Assembly (NCBI RefSeq): GCF_030503855.1
Contig: NZ_CP129971.1
Span: 1,867,501 to 1,931,500, forward strand
Length of the DNA stretch: 64,000 nucleotides
Origin: Marivirga salinae
GTDB taxonomy: Bacteria > Bacteroidota > Bacteroidia > Cytophagales > Cyclobacteriaceae
Direction: 5' to 3'
The notes below the pieces were generated by a model, which saw only the letters and a list, made by a program, of their open reading frames with translations, searched no databases and was not told where the DNA came from. Of the stretch, positions 53,684-63,934 are shown one piece after another. Numbering within the stretch: the first letter of the stretch is position 1; each line of letters starts with the position of its first letter. A program made the translations under genes and the position numbers.

Positions 53684-54749
53684 ACACTAAGTTACCTAAG
53701 CCTTGTAAGCTGCTGTAATAAGCATTTCCATTATTAACGGTAGTGAATTCTTTTACAAATTCTTGCAAATAAGGATCAGAAGCAATCATAAAGGTGGTGA
53801 TTGGGATATTTAACCTTCGGCATTGCGCCCCCAGATTAAGTGTTTTATTTAATATTTTTGGATCTAGCCCAAAACTGTTTTTATAATATTTGATGCCTTG
53901 CTTCATACAAGTAGGTTTCCCATCTGTAATCATGAAAATCTGCTTGTTTTTATTTTTCCTTCTTCTCAATAGATCCATAGCCAATTCCAATCCTGCTATG
54001 GTGTTCGTGTGATAAGGACCAACTTGCAGATAGGGCAAATCTTTAATTTGAATTTGCCAAGCATCGTTTCCAAAGACAATGATATCAAGCGTATCCTTTT
54101 TATATTTTTTGGTGATGAGTTCGGCTAAAGCCATGGCTACTTTTTTAGCTGGCGTAATTCTATCTTCACCATACAAAATCATGGAATGCGATATATCAAT
54201 CATCAAGACAGTGGAAGTTTGTGTTTTGTATTCACTTTCAACTACTTCCAAATCATCTTCTGTAAGCATGAAATCACCTAATCCATGGTTGATTTGAGCA
54301 TTTCTTAAAGAATCCGTCATGGAAATCTGATGTAATAAATCACCAAACTCATAATTTCTTCTATCCGTGCCTGGTTCTTCTCCTAAGCCTGTAAAGTTGG
54401 TTTTATGTTCTCCTTTTCCTGATTTCTTAAGTTTGCCGAAGATTTCTTCCAAAGCATTTTTTCTGATGTTCTGCTCAGTTTTGGCTGTAATCTCAAAAGA
54501 ACCATCAGGCGTTTTATCGGAGATAAATCCTTTGTTTTTTAAATCTTCTATGAAATCGCCCATTCCATATTGTCCATCTGTGATGTTGTATTGTTTATCA
54601 ATATTGGTGAGCCAACTTAAAGCCTCACTAACATCACCCCCCGTTATGATCAACAATTCATTGAATACATTGAATAATTGATCAAAAGTAGTGTCTGATA
54701 AATCCTTATGGGCTAAATATTTTGTAAATCTGTAACCTAACATATTCAA
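53646..54749 (-). CDS. VWA-domain protein, partner of the AAA+ ATPase
   Basis: 367 residues, no signal peptide. The N-terminal ~165 residues are helical and unassigned. A von Willebrand A domain follows with the MIDAS motif DISHS (in VLMIDISHSMILYG, ~181), a downstream conserved TNTIAGLELA and MITDGKPT. Such cytoplasmic VWA proteins pair with MoxR/ChlI ATPases, as in RavA-ViaA. Immediately upstream of the ATPase on the same strand. Confidence 0.88.
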   Translation of the reverse strand: MNMLGYRFTKYLAHKDLSDTTFDQLFNVFNELLIITGGDVSEALSWLTNIDKQYNITDGQYGMGDFIEDLKNKGFISDKTPDGSFEITAKTEQNIRKNALEEIFGKLKKSGKGEHKTNFTGLGEEPGTDRRNYEFGDLLHQISMTDSLRNAQINHGLGDFMLTEDDLEVVESEYKTQTSTVLMIDISHSMILYGEDRITPAKKVAMALAELITKKYKKDTLDIIVFGNDAWQIQIKDLPYLQVGPYHTNTIAGLELAMDLLRRRKNKNKQIFMITDGKPTCMKQGIKYYKNSFGLDPKILNKTLNLGAQCRRLNIPITTFMIASDPYLQEFVKEFTTVNNGNAYYSSLQGLGNLVFEDYKRNRKKRY

Positions 54750-54875
54750 ACTTAACTAATATAAGAAGATGAATGTTACTGTTATCTACTAAAATTTATC
54801 GGAAATGTATTTTAGATTTTCTAAAGGTATAAAATCAATCCTGAAAGGTGTTTTAAAGGGATTTATAAAAACCTC

Positions 54876-55625
54876 TTATAAAATATGATGTGAGAATTCT
54901 TGATTCACATGTTGCGATAAGCTAATTTCTTGTTGGCTATTTACTAATAAATTTTGGTGAGCCATATTGACGATTCCTTTTAAAGAACAAATACTCGTGA
55001 TGCTAACGGTTTTCACTTCTTCTCTATCCATCACCATATCATTTTTCAAATCACCTGAACCAGCATTTCTATGGAAATCTCTGATAGCTTCAACAGTATA
55101 TTCTTTATTGTCTTTCAACCATTCTTTAAACCATTCATTTCTATTTTGAATAGATTCCTTTGTGTAAAGTTGAGCTGAAGCCCAAATGTGTGGTTTTTTA
55201 GGGTCTTTTTCTTCTATGAATGTATTTTTACCATCCCATTTGAATTCGAGTATTCTTAATTCAGGATCATGGAAAAGCACTACCATAGTAAATGGTTCTA
55301 TATCCGTGAAATCATAATTCTTGAAAAATTCATCTGGTTTTATGCATTCAATGGCTTCCATAACTACCATTCCTCTGCTCATCCGATAAGGAGGATTAAA
55401 ATCATGAGGTGCATTAGCCCCATTTAATAAACATACACTAATTCCATTGTCAGAAGTGGCAACCCAAGTACCTCCTGCTTTAGGATCTTGAGGGAATACT
55501 ATATTTTTACCTTCAACATGATGATATGATGGGAAGCCAGCGTGACCTCTATCAGGGCTTTCATCACGATTGGTGGTTAATATATATTGCTGTTCGGAAA
55601 GTGGTAAATATGTTAGCGTACACAT
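54876..55625 (-). CDS. NRDE/TANGO2 family protein
   Basis: 249 residues. MCTLTYLP at the start places Cys at position 2, and TTNRDESPDR (~17-26) holds the NRDE motif that names the family. Further conserved features are GGTWVATSDNGISVCLLNG. Cys2 would be the nucleophile if the protein is an Ntn-hydrolase, as the fold suggests. TANGO2 homologues have been linked to haem handling; the bacterial role is unsettled. It lies 59 nt after the Rossmann gene on the same strand. Confidence 0.85.
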   Translation of the reverse strand: MCTLTYLPLSEQQYILTTNRDESPDRGHAGFPSYHHVEGKNIVFPQDPKAGGTWVATSDNGISVCLLNGANAPHDFNPPYRMSRGMVVMEAIECIKPDEFFKNYDFTDIEPFTMVVLFHDPELRILEFKWDGKNTFIEEKDPKKPHIWASAQLYTKESIQNRNEWFKEWLKDNKEYTVEAIRDFHRNAGSGDLKNDMVMDREEVKTVSITSICSLKGIVNMAHQNLLVNSQQEISLSQHVNQEFSHHIL

Positions 55626-55684
55626 AGATTTTGATAAAACTTCCGAATGATACTAAATAATAAAATCTTTAAAAAGCCATTTCT

Positions 55685-56491
55685 TTAATTAATATAAAAA
55701 AAATCCAGTGGATCAGGGTATGTGAATGAATAATCTAAGATATATTCAATTTTGGAGCTTTCAATAATTCGGTTTGTCAATTCTTGTTTTATGTTTTCAA
55801 ATTGAGGGGCTTCGAAACCATAATCTTTCGCATTTTTTAAAAACACTTCCTTTTTAGTTGGATGTTTTGGAGCTGTCCCATTTATAATAGTTGACCATTT
55901 TTCTTGCTTTATGACAGCCTGAATAATTCCAACAGCATCATCTCTATGAATATAATTTACCTTTTGTTCGTGTTGTGCTAAAGGTTTCCCAGAAAAATAC
56001 CTTCCTGGAATTCTTTCATATCCTAAAAGACCACCAAATCGGATAATGGTTAACCTTTCTTTAAATTCGTTAAGCAAAAGTTGTTCGGCTTGGATTAAAG
56101 CTTGTGCTCTTTCAGATTGATGATCAAGTTCATGTTCTTCATCAATTGGATGATCAACTTTTGGATAGACAGAAGTGGCACTAATATAAATTATTTTTTG
56201 AGTAGGAGGAATGTATTTTATTATTGGTTTTAAGCTTTCAATATGATGATCTACCCCTTTTTTGGAAGTTTTTGGTGGGATATTGATAATTAAATAATCA
56301 GAATTAAAAAACTCACTTCCTAAATCATCATTTGGTAAATCAATGTTGAAAGCATTAATTTTAGCCTCTTTCAATTCTTCCATTTTTGAAGCGGTTGTTG
56401 TGCTTCCTTTTACTTCATATCCTTGCGCTATTAATTTTTTTGCAAGAGGGAATCCTAACCATCCGCAACCTAAAATGCTAACTGATGCCAT
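55685..56491 (-). CDS. NAD(P)-binding Rossmann protein, YeeZ-like epimerase family
   Basis: 268 residues. The N-terminal dinucleotide loop is ILGCGWLGFPLAKKL (~6-20), with GYEVKGSTTTASK after it. YISATSVYP and IRFGGLLGYERIPGRY resemble extended SDR/epimerase proteins of the YeeZ type, which lack a proven reaction. It starts at the last base of the hydroxylase gene, implying coupling, and may act on a related lipid or sugar substrate; that is inference only. Confidence 0.8.
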   Translation of the reverse strand: MASVSILGCGWLGFPLAKKLIAQGYEVKGSTTTASKMEELKEAKINAFNIDLPNDDLGSEFFNSDYLIINIPPKTSKKGVDHHIESLKPIIKYIPPTQKIIYISATSVYPKVDHPIDEEHELDHQSERAQALIQAEQLLLNEFKERLTIIRFGGLLGYERIPGRYFSGKPLAQHEQKVNYIHRDDAVGIIQAVIKQEKWSTIINGTAPKHPTKKEVFLKNAKDYGFEAPQFENIKQELTNRIIESSKIEYILDYSFTYPDPLDFFYIN

Positions 56492-57123
56492 TATTTTTTC
56501 TTTTTGGGAATAGTATTGAAAATATAATCCCAGATTGGAGTTGAAACCCCAAAATATTTGTCTGGATGCTTATAGTGATGAATACTGTGGTAAATCCACA
56601 ACCATTTTAAGAAATTTTTGGGTGGTTGATAAGCGTGTATGGCATAATGTGCAAAAGCATAAGCCAAATAGCCGATCAAAAATCCTGGTACAAAAGCAAA
56701 TGCATAATTCTGCATTATTATCCAAAATCCACCAAAAATAATACTGCTAATGATTATTGCGCCTGCCGGTGGCATTACAATTCTGTCTTTGTCTTTTGGA
56801 TACTCATGATGGATTCCATGGAAAGTATAGGTAATCCATCTTTTCCATCTTTTGTCATCATCCATGTGGAATACATATCTATGTATCAAATACTCTCCTA
56901 AAGTCCAGCTGAAGAAACCCAAAACAAATAGGATTACAAAAGTTGTGGTCGCAATATTGAATTGAGTGAAAGATAGGTAAGCAAGAGAGATTGAAATGAT
57001 AGCTAAAATAGTTAAAGGAACCGAAAAATGGCTTCTAGTTAATTTTTCTAGTATAGGGTTCTCGAATAAGTTTTTTGTTCCTGAACCCTTGATTTTTCTG
57101 TCTTCTGCTATATCCATAATCAA
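56491..57123 (-). CDS. Fatty acid hydroxylase / sterol desaturase family protein (FA2H-like)
   Basis: 210 residues with four membrane helices. The di-iron histidine boxes are HRYVFH, HGIHHEYP, HYAIHAY and HSIHHYKHP, in FA2H/Scs7 order. These enzymes add a 2-hydroxyl to the N-acyl chain of sphingolipids, and Bacteroidota make sphingolipids, so that substrate is likely. The frame opens with TTG-ATT-ATG; the ATG at 57117 (third codon) is the more credible start. Confidence 0.85.
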   Translation of the reverse strand: MIMDIAEDRKIKGSGTKNLFENPILEKLTRSHFSVPLTILAIISISLAYLSFTQFNIATTTFVILFVLGFFSWTLGEYLIHRYVFHMDDDKRWKRWITYTFHGIHHEYPKDKDRIVMPPAGAIIISSIIFGGFWIIMQNYAFAFVPGFLIGYLAYAFAHYAIHAYQPPKNFLKWLWIYHSIHHYKHPDKYFGVSTPIWDYIFNTIPKKKK

Positions 57124-57210
57124 ATAAAAGTGACAATTTTAAAAAAGTTGTTCATCGATTAACTATGGGATTTTAACGACTAACCCTAGGATTTGTTCCG
57201 ATATAAGATT

Positions 57211-58353
57211 TTAGGATGACCTTTCGGCTAATTCTTTGTTTAAAATTTTGTCATAAAAATTCTCATAAAGAGGAAGGATGTTGGTAATGTCAAATTTCTT
57301 AGCTCGTTCAAGTGCTGCCGATTTAAATTTATTTAAATTTTCATCAGCTAAAATATACAAAGCCTTCTCGGTCATGTCTTTAACGTCTCCCACATTACAA
57401 GTAAATCCTGTTACTCCGTTAATATTTAATTCAGGAATTCCTCCTGCATTTGAAGAAAGTACAGGGACTTCACAAGACATGGCTTCCAATGCGGCCAAGC
57501 CAAAACTTTCTTTTTCAGAAGGCATTAAGAATAAATCACTAACTGATAAAACTTCTTCTACTGCCTCCATTTTTCCTAAGAAACGGATGTCCTCACAAGT
57601 GCCTAATTCTCTGCAGAGCTTTTCCATTTTGATTCTTTCAGGACCATCACCTACCAATAGTAATTTTGCAGGAATTATTTTTCTAACATTATTGAATACG
57701 TGGATTACATCTTCTACTCTTTTCACTTTTCGAAAATTGGAAGTATGTACCAGTAGTTTTTCGCCATTTGGGCAAATAGCTGTTTTGAAATGCTCTTTTT
57801 TCTGTCTTTTAAATCTATTTAAATCAATGAAATTAGGGATCACTTCGATATGCTGATATATATCAAAATGCTCTAAGGTATCCTTTTTTAAGTCCTCAGA
57901 AACTGCAGTAACGCCATCTGATTTATTGATGCTAAAAGTTACTACAGGTTCATATGATGGATCTTTTCCTACTAGCGTGATGTCAGTACCGTGTAGAGTG
58001 GTCACCACAGGAATATTAATATTCTTCTCTTTTAATATTTGCTTTGCCATATAAGCTGCAGAAGCATGAGGGATTGCATAGTGTACATGCAATAAATCTA
58101 ATTTTTCATGCTGAGCAACATCTACCATTTTGCTAGCTAGTGCTAGTTCATAAGGGGGATATTGAAATAAGGGATAAGTTCTTATATCAACCTCATGATA
58201 AAATAAATTTTCGTTGAAAAAGTCTAATCGAGTAGGCTGCGAATAAGTGATGAAATGTACATTATGTCCATTTTTAGCTAAAGCTTTCCCTAATTCTGTA
58301 GCTACAACTCCGCTTCCGCCAAAGGTAGGATAGCAAACAATACCTATATTCAT
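57211..58353 (-). CDS. bshA: N-acetyl-alpha-D-glucosaminyl L-malate synthase BshA
   Basis: 380 residues, GT4-type retaining glycosyltransferase. The N-terminus MNIGIVCYPTFGGSGVVATELG is characteristic of BshA, with HVHYAIPHASAAY, VTTLHGTDITLVG (UDP-sugar side) and MPSEKESFGLAALEAM with the family E-x7-E motif. It joins GlcNAc from UDP-GlcNAc to L-malate, the first step of bacillithiol synthesis. bshB and bshC are not in this window. 90 nt downstream of the GH3 fusion gene on the same strand. Confidence 0.93.
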   Translation of the reverse strand: MNIGIVCYPTFGGSGVVATELGKALAKNGHNVHFITYSQPTRLDFFNENLFYHEVDIRTYPLFQYPPYELALASKMVDVAQHEKLDLLHVHYAIPHASAAYMAKQILKEKNINIPVVTTLHGTDITLVGKDPSYEPVVTFSINKSDGVTAVSEDLKKDTLEHFDIYQHIEVIPNFIDLNRFKRQKKEHFKTAICPNGEKLLVHTSNFRKVKRVEDVIHVFNNVRKIIPAKLLLVGDGPERIKMEKLCRELGTCEDIRFLGKMEAVEEVLSVSDLFLMPSEKESFGLAALEAMSCEVPVLSSNAGGIPELNINGVTGFTCNVGDVKDMTEKALYILADENLNKFKSAALERAKKFDITNILPLYENFYDKILNKELAERSS

Positions 58354-58443
58354 TTATTTTTAGTTAAATAAAACTTCTTTGATAAGATGAGAAGTAAAAC
58401 GTAATGCCCTGCAATTATGTTTAAAATTTTAGAATTGACTTAT

Positions 58444-61395
58444 TCAATTCACATAATCTTCTTGCTCTGATTCATATTCAAAAATAGATTGATAAATCAC
58501 ATCCATTATTCTTGTTCGAATGTTGGACGTAATCAGTTTCCTATTATTGGCATCAGGATAAACCCTATTAGACAAGAAAATAAAAACTAATCCAAACTCA
58601 GGGTCTGCCCAAGCTGCAGTTCCAGTAAAGCCAGTATGACCAAAAGTTAAAGGGGAAGCATAATGAGAAGTAGGAGAGGGTCCTTCTTCTTCAACAGGTT
58701 TGTCCCAGCCTAACCCCCTTCTATTTTCATCAAATTGTTTTCTTGTAAAATAAGGAACAGTCCCTTTACTGAAATATCGAACACCACCATAAGTACCATC
58801 CCATAAATTCATTTGCATTAAAATAGCAAGATCTTTAGCGTTGCTAAATAAACCAGCATGCCCTGCGACACCTCCTATCATTGCAGCGCCTTGATCGTGT
58901 ACCCAGCCTTTTATCAGATCATTTCTAAATATTAAGTCATTTTCAGTTGGGGCAATTTGACTCTCAGGAAATCGGCATAAAGGAAGGAATCCCATTGTGG
59001 TCATTCCCATTGGCTTATAAAAATTCTCATGTAACAAGTCTTCATAACTCATATTAGTCATGCGTTCACTTATTTTTTGCATAATATAATATCCCATATC
59101 TGAATATCTGTAATCATAACCTTTTTGCCACCTAGGCTTTTCAAGCAATTCTGAATCAATCACCCATTGCCAAATGGAATCGCCTAAAACCTGATGACCG
59201 TAAAGTCCTGAAGCCAATTGGTTAGGGTAAAGAGAGGCTTCATGGTTTTGATATAAGGGAGTTTTCAATCCAAACATATCATGTGTTTGCCTCCAAAATG
59301 GAACATAAGGAATTAATCCTGCTTGGTGCGTCAAAATATTTCGCAAGGTCATATTTTGTTTATTGCTCTTTTTCAACTCCGGCAGATATGTACTGATTTT
59401 TTCATCTAAATCAATAATTCCTCTATCATACAAAAACATAATGCTTTGCAATGTGGCTGCCACTTTTGTGATGGAAGCCAAATCATAAATGGTTTCATCC
59501 TCTACTTTTGAGTATTTGTGATAAGTCTGATACCCAAAGTTTTTTTCATATACGATTTGACCATCTTTGGCAACCAATATTTGACCGCCTGGAGTAGCTT
59601 CTGTTTCAATAGCTTCTTGTGCAATTGCATCAATTTCTGCTAGTATTTTGGGGTCCATTCCCACATCTAATGGATTACTATAACCAAATCTATTCAGGGT
59701 TTTGGTATTGATTCCAGTCCCCGCTTTCATGTTAGGAGCAGCCGAAATTGGCAATTTCCCTTTTGTTGGTTTTGCACCAAAAATCATCTGAGGAGCTAAT
59801 TTCTGAGTAATTTCATTATCCTCATACATCATCAAAATGTGCTGAAATGATTGTAAATACTTCAAACTGTAAGCATTGCCAAAAACTGTCAAGACTACAT
59901 TTGCTTGTTCTGACAGATTTTGAAGAAATAATAAGTCTTCAGATTTTAAACCAAACCGTTTTGAAGCTGAATTATTCATTCCATGCAAGCCAACCACCAC
60001 GGTCTCATATTGGCTTAGTTGATTCATAAGCTGACTGTAATCACCTAAATTCATATTCTCTTTAGATAAATGATAGTGAGTGAAATCAGCATATTTATTT
60101 AAATATTGTTGAAATGTACTATTGTTATTGCCTCTCAATGAAAGAGATGCAAAATTGGTGGTATCCAAAATATGAATAGGAAGAAAATCTTTTTCATTTT
60201 TCACCAAAGTGGCAGCTTCGGCATATAGTTTTTCGTTTAGATTTTCAGCTTCAGTAGAATTGAGTTTTTCATGTATATTCTCAACATTTAATTTCTCAAA
60301 GCCTTTATGAAGCCCTAATTTATATTTTGCGTGTAGGATTTTCTTCACACTTTCTTCTAACCTTTCTTCAGGTATTTCATTCTTTTTAATGGCATCTTTT
60401 ATCATTTTGATGGCATTAGGAACATTCATAGGGAATAGTAAAACATCGTTTCCTGCTTTGAAGGCTAATAGGTCAGTTTCTCCTGGTGCATAAAAATCAC
60501 TAACACCTTTCATATTTAAAGCATCAGTGAATATCAATCCATCAAAACCTAATTCTTCTTTTAATAAATCAGTGACCACATTTTTGGATAGGGTAGTAGC
60601 TTTATTGGGCGTATTGTCATAAGCAGGAATATGCAAATGTGCCACCATCATGCTGTTCACTTCATTTTCAATCAGCTTTTTGAAGGGATACAATTCTATT
60701 TCATTCATTCTTTCTGTGCTGTGATTGATAACTGGCAAAGTCATATGCGAATCTGAGTCAGTATCTCCATGTCCAGGGAAGTGTTTTGCATTAGCTAAGA
60801 GACCATTGTCTTGCATGCCTCTCATATAAGCAACTCCTTTTTGTGCCACATTTACTTTGTCCTCCCCAAAGGAACGATTTCCGATCACAGGATTTTTAAT
60901 ATTGTTATTGATATCCACAACAGGGGCAAAATTGACATGAACGCCAACTAATTTAGCCTGACGAGCGATTTCAGCCCCCATTTTATAAATCAGATCATTA
61001 TCTTGAATAGCGCCTAATGTCATCTGCTTAGGAAAATTCATAGTGCTGTCTAATCGCATTCCTAATCCCCATTCCGCATCCATTCCGATCCACAAAGGGA
61101 TTTTAGATTTAGCTTGAAGTTGGTTGGTCATATTGATTTCCCTTCCTGGGCCGCCTTGGAAAAATATTAATCCTCCTATATGATAATTTTCTATAAGTAG
61201 GGAGAGATTTTTAATATGTTGGTCGTCCTTATTGGAATAAGCCGCTACCATAAAAAGCTGTCCAATTCTTTCCTCCTGACTCATCTCTTCATAAGTTTTC
61301 TCAACCCATTGCGGGTACTCTTTTTGTTGCGAAAAAAGTAAACTTGTTATTAAAAAAATCAACAGAATTGATAGGGATAAAACTTTTTTGAACAT
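58444..61395 (-). CDS. GH3 beta-N-acetylhexosaminidase fused to a beta-lactamase-family serine hydrolase
   Basis: 983 residues. Signal peptide (1-23), then a NagZ-like GH3 domain (~30-380) with KHFPGHGDTDSDSHMTLP (~201-218, the His/Asp loop) and the nucleophile in FTDALNMKGV (~291). A linker domain (~400-570) follows. The C-terminal serine-hydrolase domain (~600-960) has the SxxK motif in LASITKVAAT (Ser ~640), YSDMGYYI in place of YxN, and HTGFTGTAAW. The export signal places it in the periplasm or outer membrane, where it may trim peptidoglycan glycan and stem peptides together. The domain fusion is frequent in Bacteroidota. Confidence 0.9.
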   Translation of the reverse strand: MFKKVLSLSILLIFLITSLLFSQQKEYPQWVEKTYEEMSQEERIGQLFMVAAYSNKDDQHIKNLSLLIENYHIGGLIFFQGGPGREINMTNQLQAKSKIPLWIGMDAEWGLGMRLDSTMNFPKQMTLGAIQDNDLIYKMGAEIARQAKLVGVHVNFAPVVDINNNIKNPVIGNRSFGEDKVNVAQKGVAYMRGMQDNGLLANAKHFPGHGDTDSDSHMTLPVINHSTERMNEIELYPFKKLIENEVNSMMVAHLHIPAYDNTPNKATTLSKNVVTDLLKEELGFDGLIFTDALNMKGVSDFYAPGETDLLAFKAGNDVLLFPMNVPNAIKMIKDAIKKNEIPEERLEESVKKILHAKYKLGLHKGFEKLNVENIHEKLNSTEAENLNEKLYAEAATLVKNEKDFLPIHILDTTNFASLSLRGNNNSTFQQYLNKYADFTHYHLSKENMNLGDYSQLMNQLSQYETVVVGLHGMNNSASKRFGLKSEDLLFLQNLSEQANVVLTVFGNAYSLKYLQSFQHILMMYEDNEITQKLAPQMIFGAKPTKGKLPISAAPNMKAGTGINTKTLNRFGYSNPLDVGMDPKILAEIDAIAQEAIETEATPGGQILVAKDGQIVYEKNFGYQTYHKYSKVEDETIYDLASITKVAATLQSIMFLYDRGIIDLDEKISTYLPELKKSNKQNMTLRNILTHQAGLIPYVPFWRQTHDMFGLKTPLYQNHEASLYPNQLASGLYGHQVLGDSIWQWVIDSELLEKPRWQKGYDYRYSDMGYYIMQKISERMTNMSYEDLLHENFYKPMGMTTMGFLPLCRFPESQIAPTENDLIFRNDLIKGWVHDQGAAMIGGVAGHAGLFSNAKDLAILMQMNLWDGTYGGVRYFSKGTVPYFTRKQFDENRRGLGWDKPVEEEGPSPTSHYASPLTFGHTGFTGTAAWADPEFGLVFIFLSNRVYPDANNRKLITSNIRTRIMDVIYQSIFEYESEQEDYVN

Positions 61396-61580
61396 GTGGT
61401 AGTTTTGAATTTATGATAAAAGCTAAATTAACATTAAGTTTGCTTCTGAGAAAGATGATTCCTTTTTATTGTTAATTTTTGCTAATTTGTTGAAATAAAT
61501 TGAATTCATAATAGCAGAATACAATTTAAACTTACATAACGATAGCTTCGTTCCTTTATTCGTCTATTAAATAAGTAATT

Positions 61581-61913
61581 ATGAAACTTCCATCCATATT
61601 TAGATTGCCAGGACATCAAAGGTTTGAAATACAACCTAGATACTATGATCCTATTAAAGAAGATTTAGAGAAAAGAACTCGTAGAATTAGACAAGAGCTG
61701 AAAAATGAACGTAACGGTGGTAACGCTGAAAGCATTCGAGAGGCTTATAAAGCAAAAAGAGGTTCAAATCGCTCTGCCGATTTATTTCAATTTTTGATGA
61801 TTATAATTGTGGGAGTCTCGATTGGAGGATATTTAATGTATGGAGCTAATGTTTATTTTGCTTTATTACTTTTAATTCCTTTATACATAATTTTACGAAG
61901 AAGGAAGAAATAA
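61581..61913 (+). CDS. Small membrane protein of unknown function upstream of mutL
   Basis: 110 residues. A basic soluble N-terminal half with RFEIQPRYYDPIKEDLEKRTRRI is followed by two hydrophobic helices (FLMIIIVGVSIGGYLMYG, ~70-87; VYFALLLLIPLYIIL, ~91-105) and a RRRKK end. No function is known to me; similar small genes are found next to mutL in other Bacteroidota. The start is the only ATG giving the full conserved N-terminus. Confidence 0.75.
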   Translation: MKLPSIFRLPGHQRFEIQPRYYDPIKEDLEKRTRRIRQELKNERNGGNAESIREAYKAKRGSNRSADLFQFLMIIIVGVSIGGYLMYGANVYFALLLLIPLYIILRRRKK

Positions 61914-62016
61914 AGTCTATCTGAAATAGCACGAATGTTAAAGGGTACTTTGTTGACTTTCAATGCCAAGTAAAAACTTTGTGTAATTAAATTGTAGAAT
62001 CCACATAATAAAGTAA

Positions 62017-63861
62017 ATGTCCGATATAATACAGTTATTGCCTGATGCAATTGCTAATCAAATTGCTGCAGGAGAGGTAGTTCAAAGGCCGGCTTCTGTA
62101 GTGAAGGAGTTACTTGAGAATTCCATTGATGCCGGAAGCAGTAAGATAAAATTGGTGGTGAAAGATGCCGGAAAGCAACTTATTCAGGTGATTGATGATG
62201 GATTAGGAATGTCTGAAACTGATGCCAGAATGTGTTTTGAAAGACATGCCACCTCTAAAATCCGAAAATCAGACGATTTATTTGCTTTGAAAACAATGGG
62301 CTTCAGGGGAGAAGCTATGGCTTCTATAGCGGCAGTTGCGCAAGTAGAACTTAAAACCAAAACTTATGAGGCAGAGCTCGGGGTTTTACTTCAAGTGGAA
62401 GCTTCGGAAGTAAAAAACCAAAGCCATACTGCTCATACTGGCGGCACTACCATATCAGTAAAAAATTTATTCTATAATGTTCCTGCTAGGCGTAATTTCC
62501 TGAAATCCAATCCAGTTGAAATGCGCCATATTATTGATGAATTTCATCGTGTGGCTCTGGCTAACCCACAAGTGGCTTTCAGTCTGCATCAGAATGATAT
62601 GGATGTTTACCAACTGAATGCAGGTAAACTGAGTCAGCGAATTGTAGGCTTGTTTGGAAAGAATTATCAAGAACAATTGGTTGCTTGTGAAGAAACAACC
62701 GACCAATTAAAAATATATGGCTATATCGGTAAACCTGAATTTGCGAAGAAAACAAGAGGTGAACAGTTTTTCTTTGTAAACAATCGCTACATCAAAAGCG
62801 GCTATTTACATCATGCAGTTGTGAATGGATTTGAAGGTTTGTTAGCAAAGGAAGCACATCCATTTTATGTATTATGTTTGGAAATTGACCCCAAAAGAAT
62901 TGATGTAAATGTTCATCCAACGAAGACAGAAATTAAGTTTGATGATGAGCGCATGGTTTATGGAATCTTAGCGGCTGCTATTCGTCAAGCACTAGGGGCA
63001 CATAATGTGGCGCCAGCTTTAGATTTTGATAGTGATGTGAATTTCAGTTTTAATGCCCCTAGAAGAAATCAGGTAGATGATTTTTCCAGAAAAACCACTA
63101 ACTATCAAAAATTCAAACAACCCAAAGATAATGATGGGGAGTGGGATAAAATTTTGTCCAATTTCCAAGAGCTAAGCCAGAAAATAAGCAAAGAAGAAGA
63201 AAGTGATGAAATTGCAGATGAAAGTCAGCAGTCAATGACTTTTGGGAGTGCAATTAATGGGGAAAATGACAGCAAAACGCCCCAAAATGAAAGGGTGGAA
63301 ACTAAATCAAGTATATTTCAAATTCATCAAAAATATATTGCAACTCAAGTTAAATCAGGCTTAATGTTAGTGGATCAGCAAGCGGCTCATGAGCGGATTT
63401 TATTTGAGAAATTCAATCGTCATCTGCAAAATAGCGATGGGAGTTCTCAGCAATTCCTGTTTCCCGAGCAAGTGCAATTATCTGCACCAGATTATGCACT
63501 GGTAATGGATATGGAGGAGGAGTTGAAAGCTTTAGGCTTTGTGATTTCTTCTTTCGGAAAAGATACTGTTGTGATTAATGGAGCACCAACAGAATTAACT
63601 GATACCTCGGTAAAATCAGTCTTTGAAGGCTTGATAGACCAGTTTAAACATAATAAAAATGTGTTAAGCGTATCGAAAAATGAAAATATTGCCCGTTCTT
63701 TGGCAAAAAGGTCAGCCATAAGAGCAGGGCATAAGTTGAATGGAGAGGAAATGAATGCTTTAATTGATAAACTTTTTGCTTGTCAAAATCCTAATTATGC
63801 GCCTTCAGGTAACTCAACTTTTATTATTTTTGACCTTAATAAAATTGCTAGCTTTTTTTAA
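62017..63861 (+). CDS. mutL: DNA mismatch repair protein MutL
   Basis: 614 residues. GHKL ATPase N-terminus: [48 protein letters not shown]-like [10 protein letters not shown] and the [11 protein letters not shown] segment. A variable linker (~340-435) is followed by the dimerisation/endonuclease domain (~440-614). The endonuclease metal motif reads [12 protein letters not shown] instead of DQHAxxExxxxE, and the usual ACR and CPHGRP motifs are [12 protein letters not shown] and [12 protein letters not shown], so nicking activity is uncertain. It couples MutS mismatch recognition to excision. Confidence 0.96.
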   Translation: MSDIIQLLPDAIANQIAAGEVVQRPASVVKELLENSIDAGSSKIKLVVKDAGKQLIQVIDDGLGMSETDARMCFERHATSKIRKSDDLFALKTMGFRGEAMASIAAVAQVELKTKTYEAELGVLLQVEASEVKNQSHTAHTGGTTISVKNLFYNVPARRNFLKSNPVEMRHIIDEFHRVALANPQVAFSLHQNDMDVYQLNAGKLSQRIVGLFGKNYQEQLVACEETTDQLKIYGYIGKPEFAKKTRGEQFFFVNNRYIKSGYLHHAVVNGFEGLLAKEAHPFYVLCLEIDPKRIDVNVHPTKTEIKFDDERMVYGILAAAIRQALGAHNVAPALDFDSDVNFSFNAPRRNQVDDFSRKTTNYQKFKQPKDNDGEWDKILSNFQELSQKISKEEESDEIADESQQSMTFGSAINGENDSKTPQNERVETKSSIFQIHQKYIATQVKSGLMLVDQQAAHERILFEKFNRHLQNSDGSSQQFLFPEQVQLSAPDYALVMDMEEELKALGFVISSFGKDTVVINGAPTELTDTSVKSVFEGLIDQFKHNKNVLSVSKNENIARSLAKRSAIRAGHKLNGEEMNALIDKLFACQNPNYAPSGNSTFIIFDLNKIASFF

Positions 63862-63934
63862 TTAAAAAGAGCTATTAAACCTTTTTTAAGAGAGGTTACA
63901 CTAATTAATTATAGAAATTATATAGTTTAAATTT

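Noticed and set aside
52488-54681. Plus-strand frames of 70-110 residues opposite the AAA+ and VWA genes
   Set aside because: They are antisense shadows of well-supported genes.
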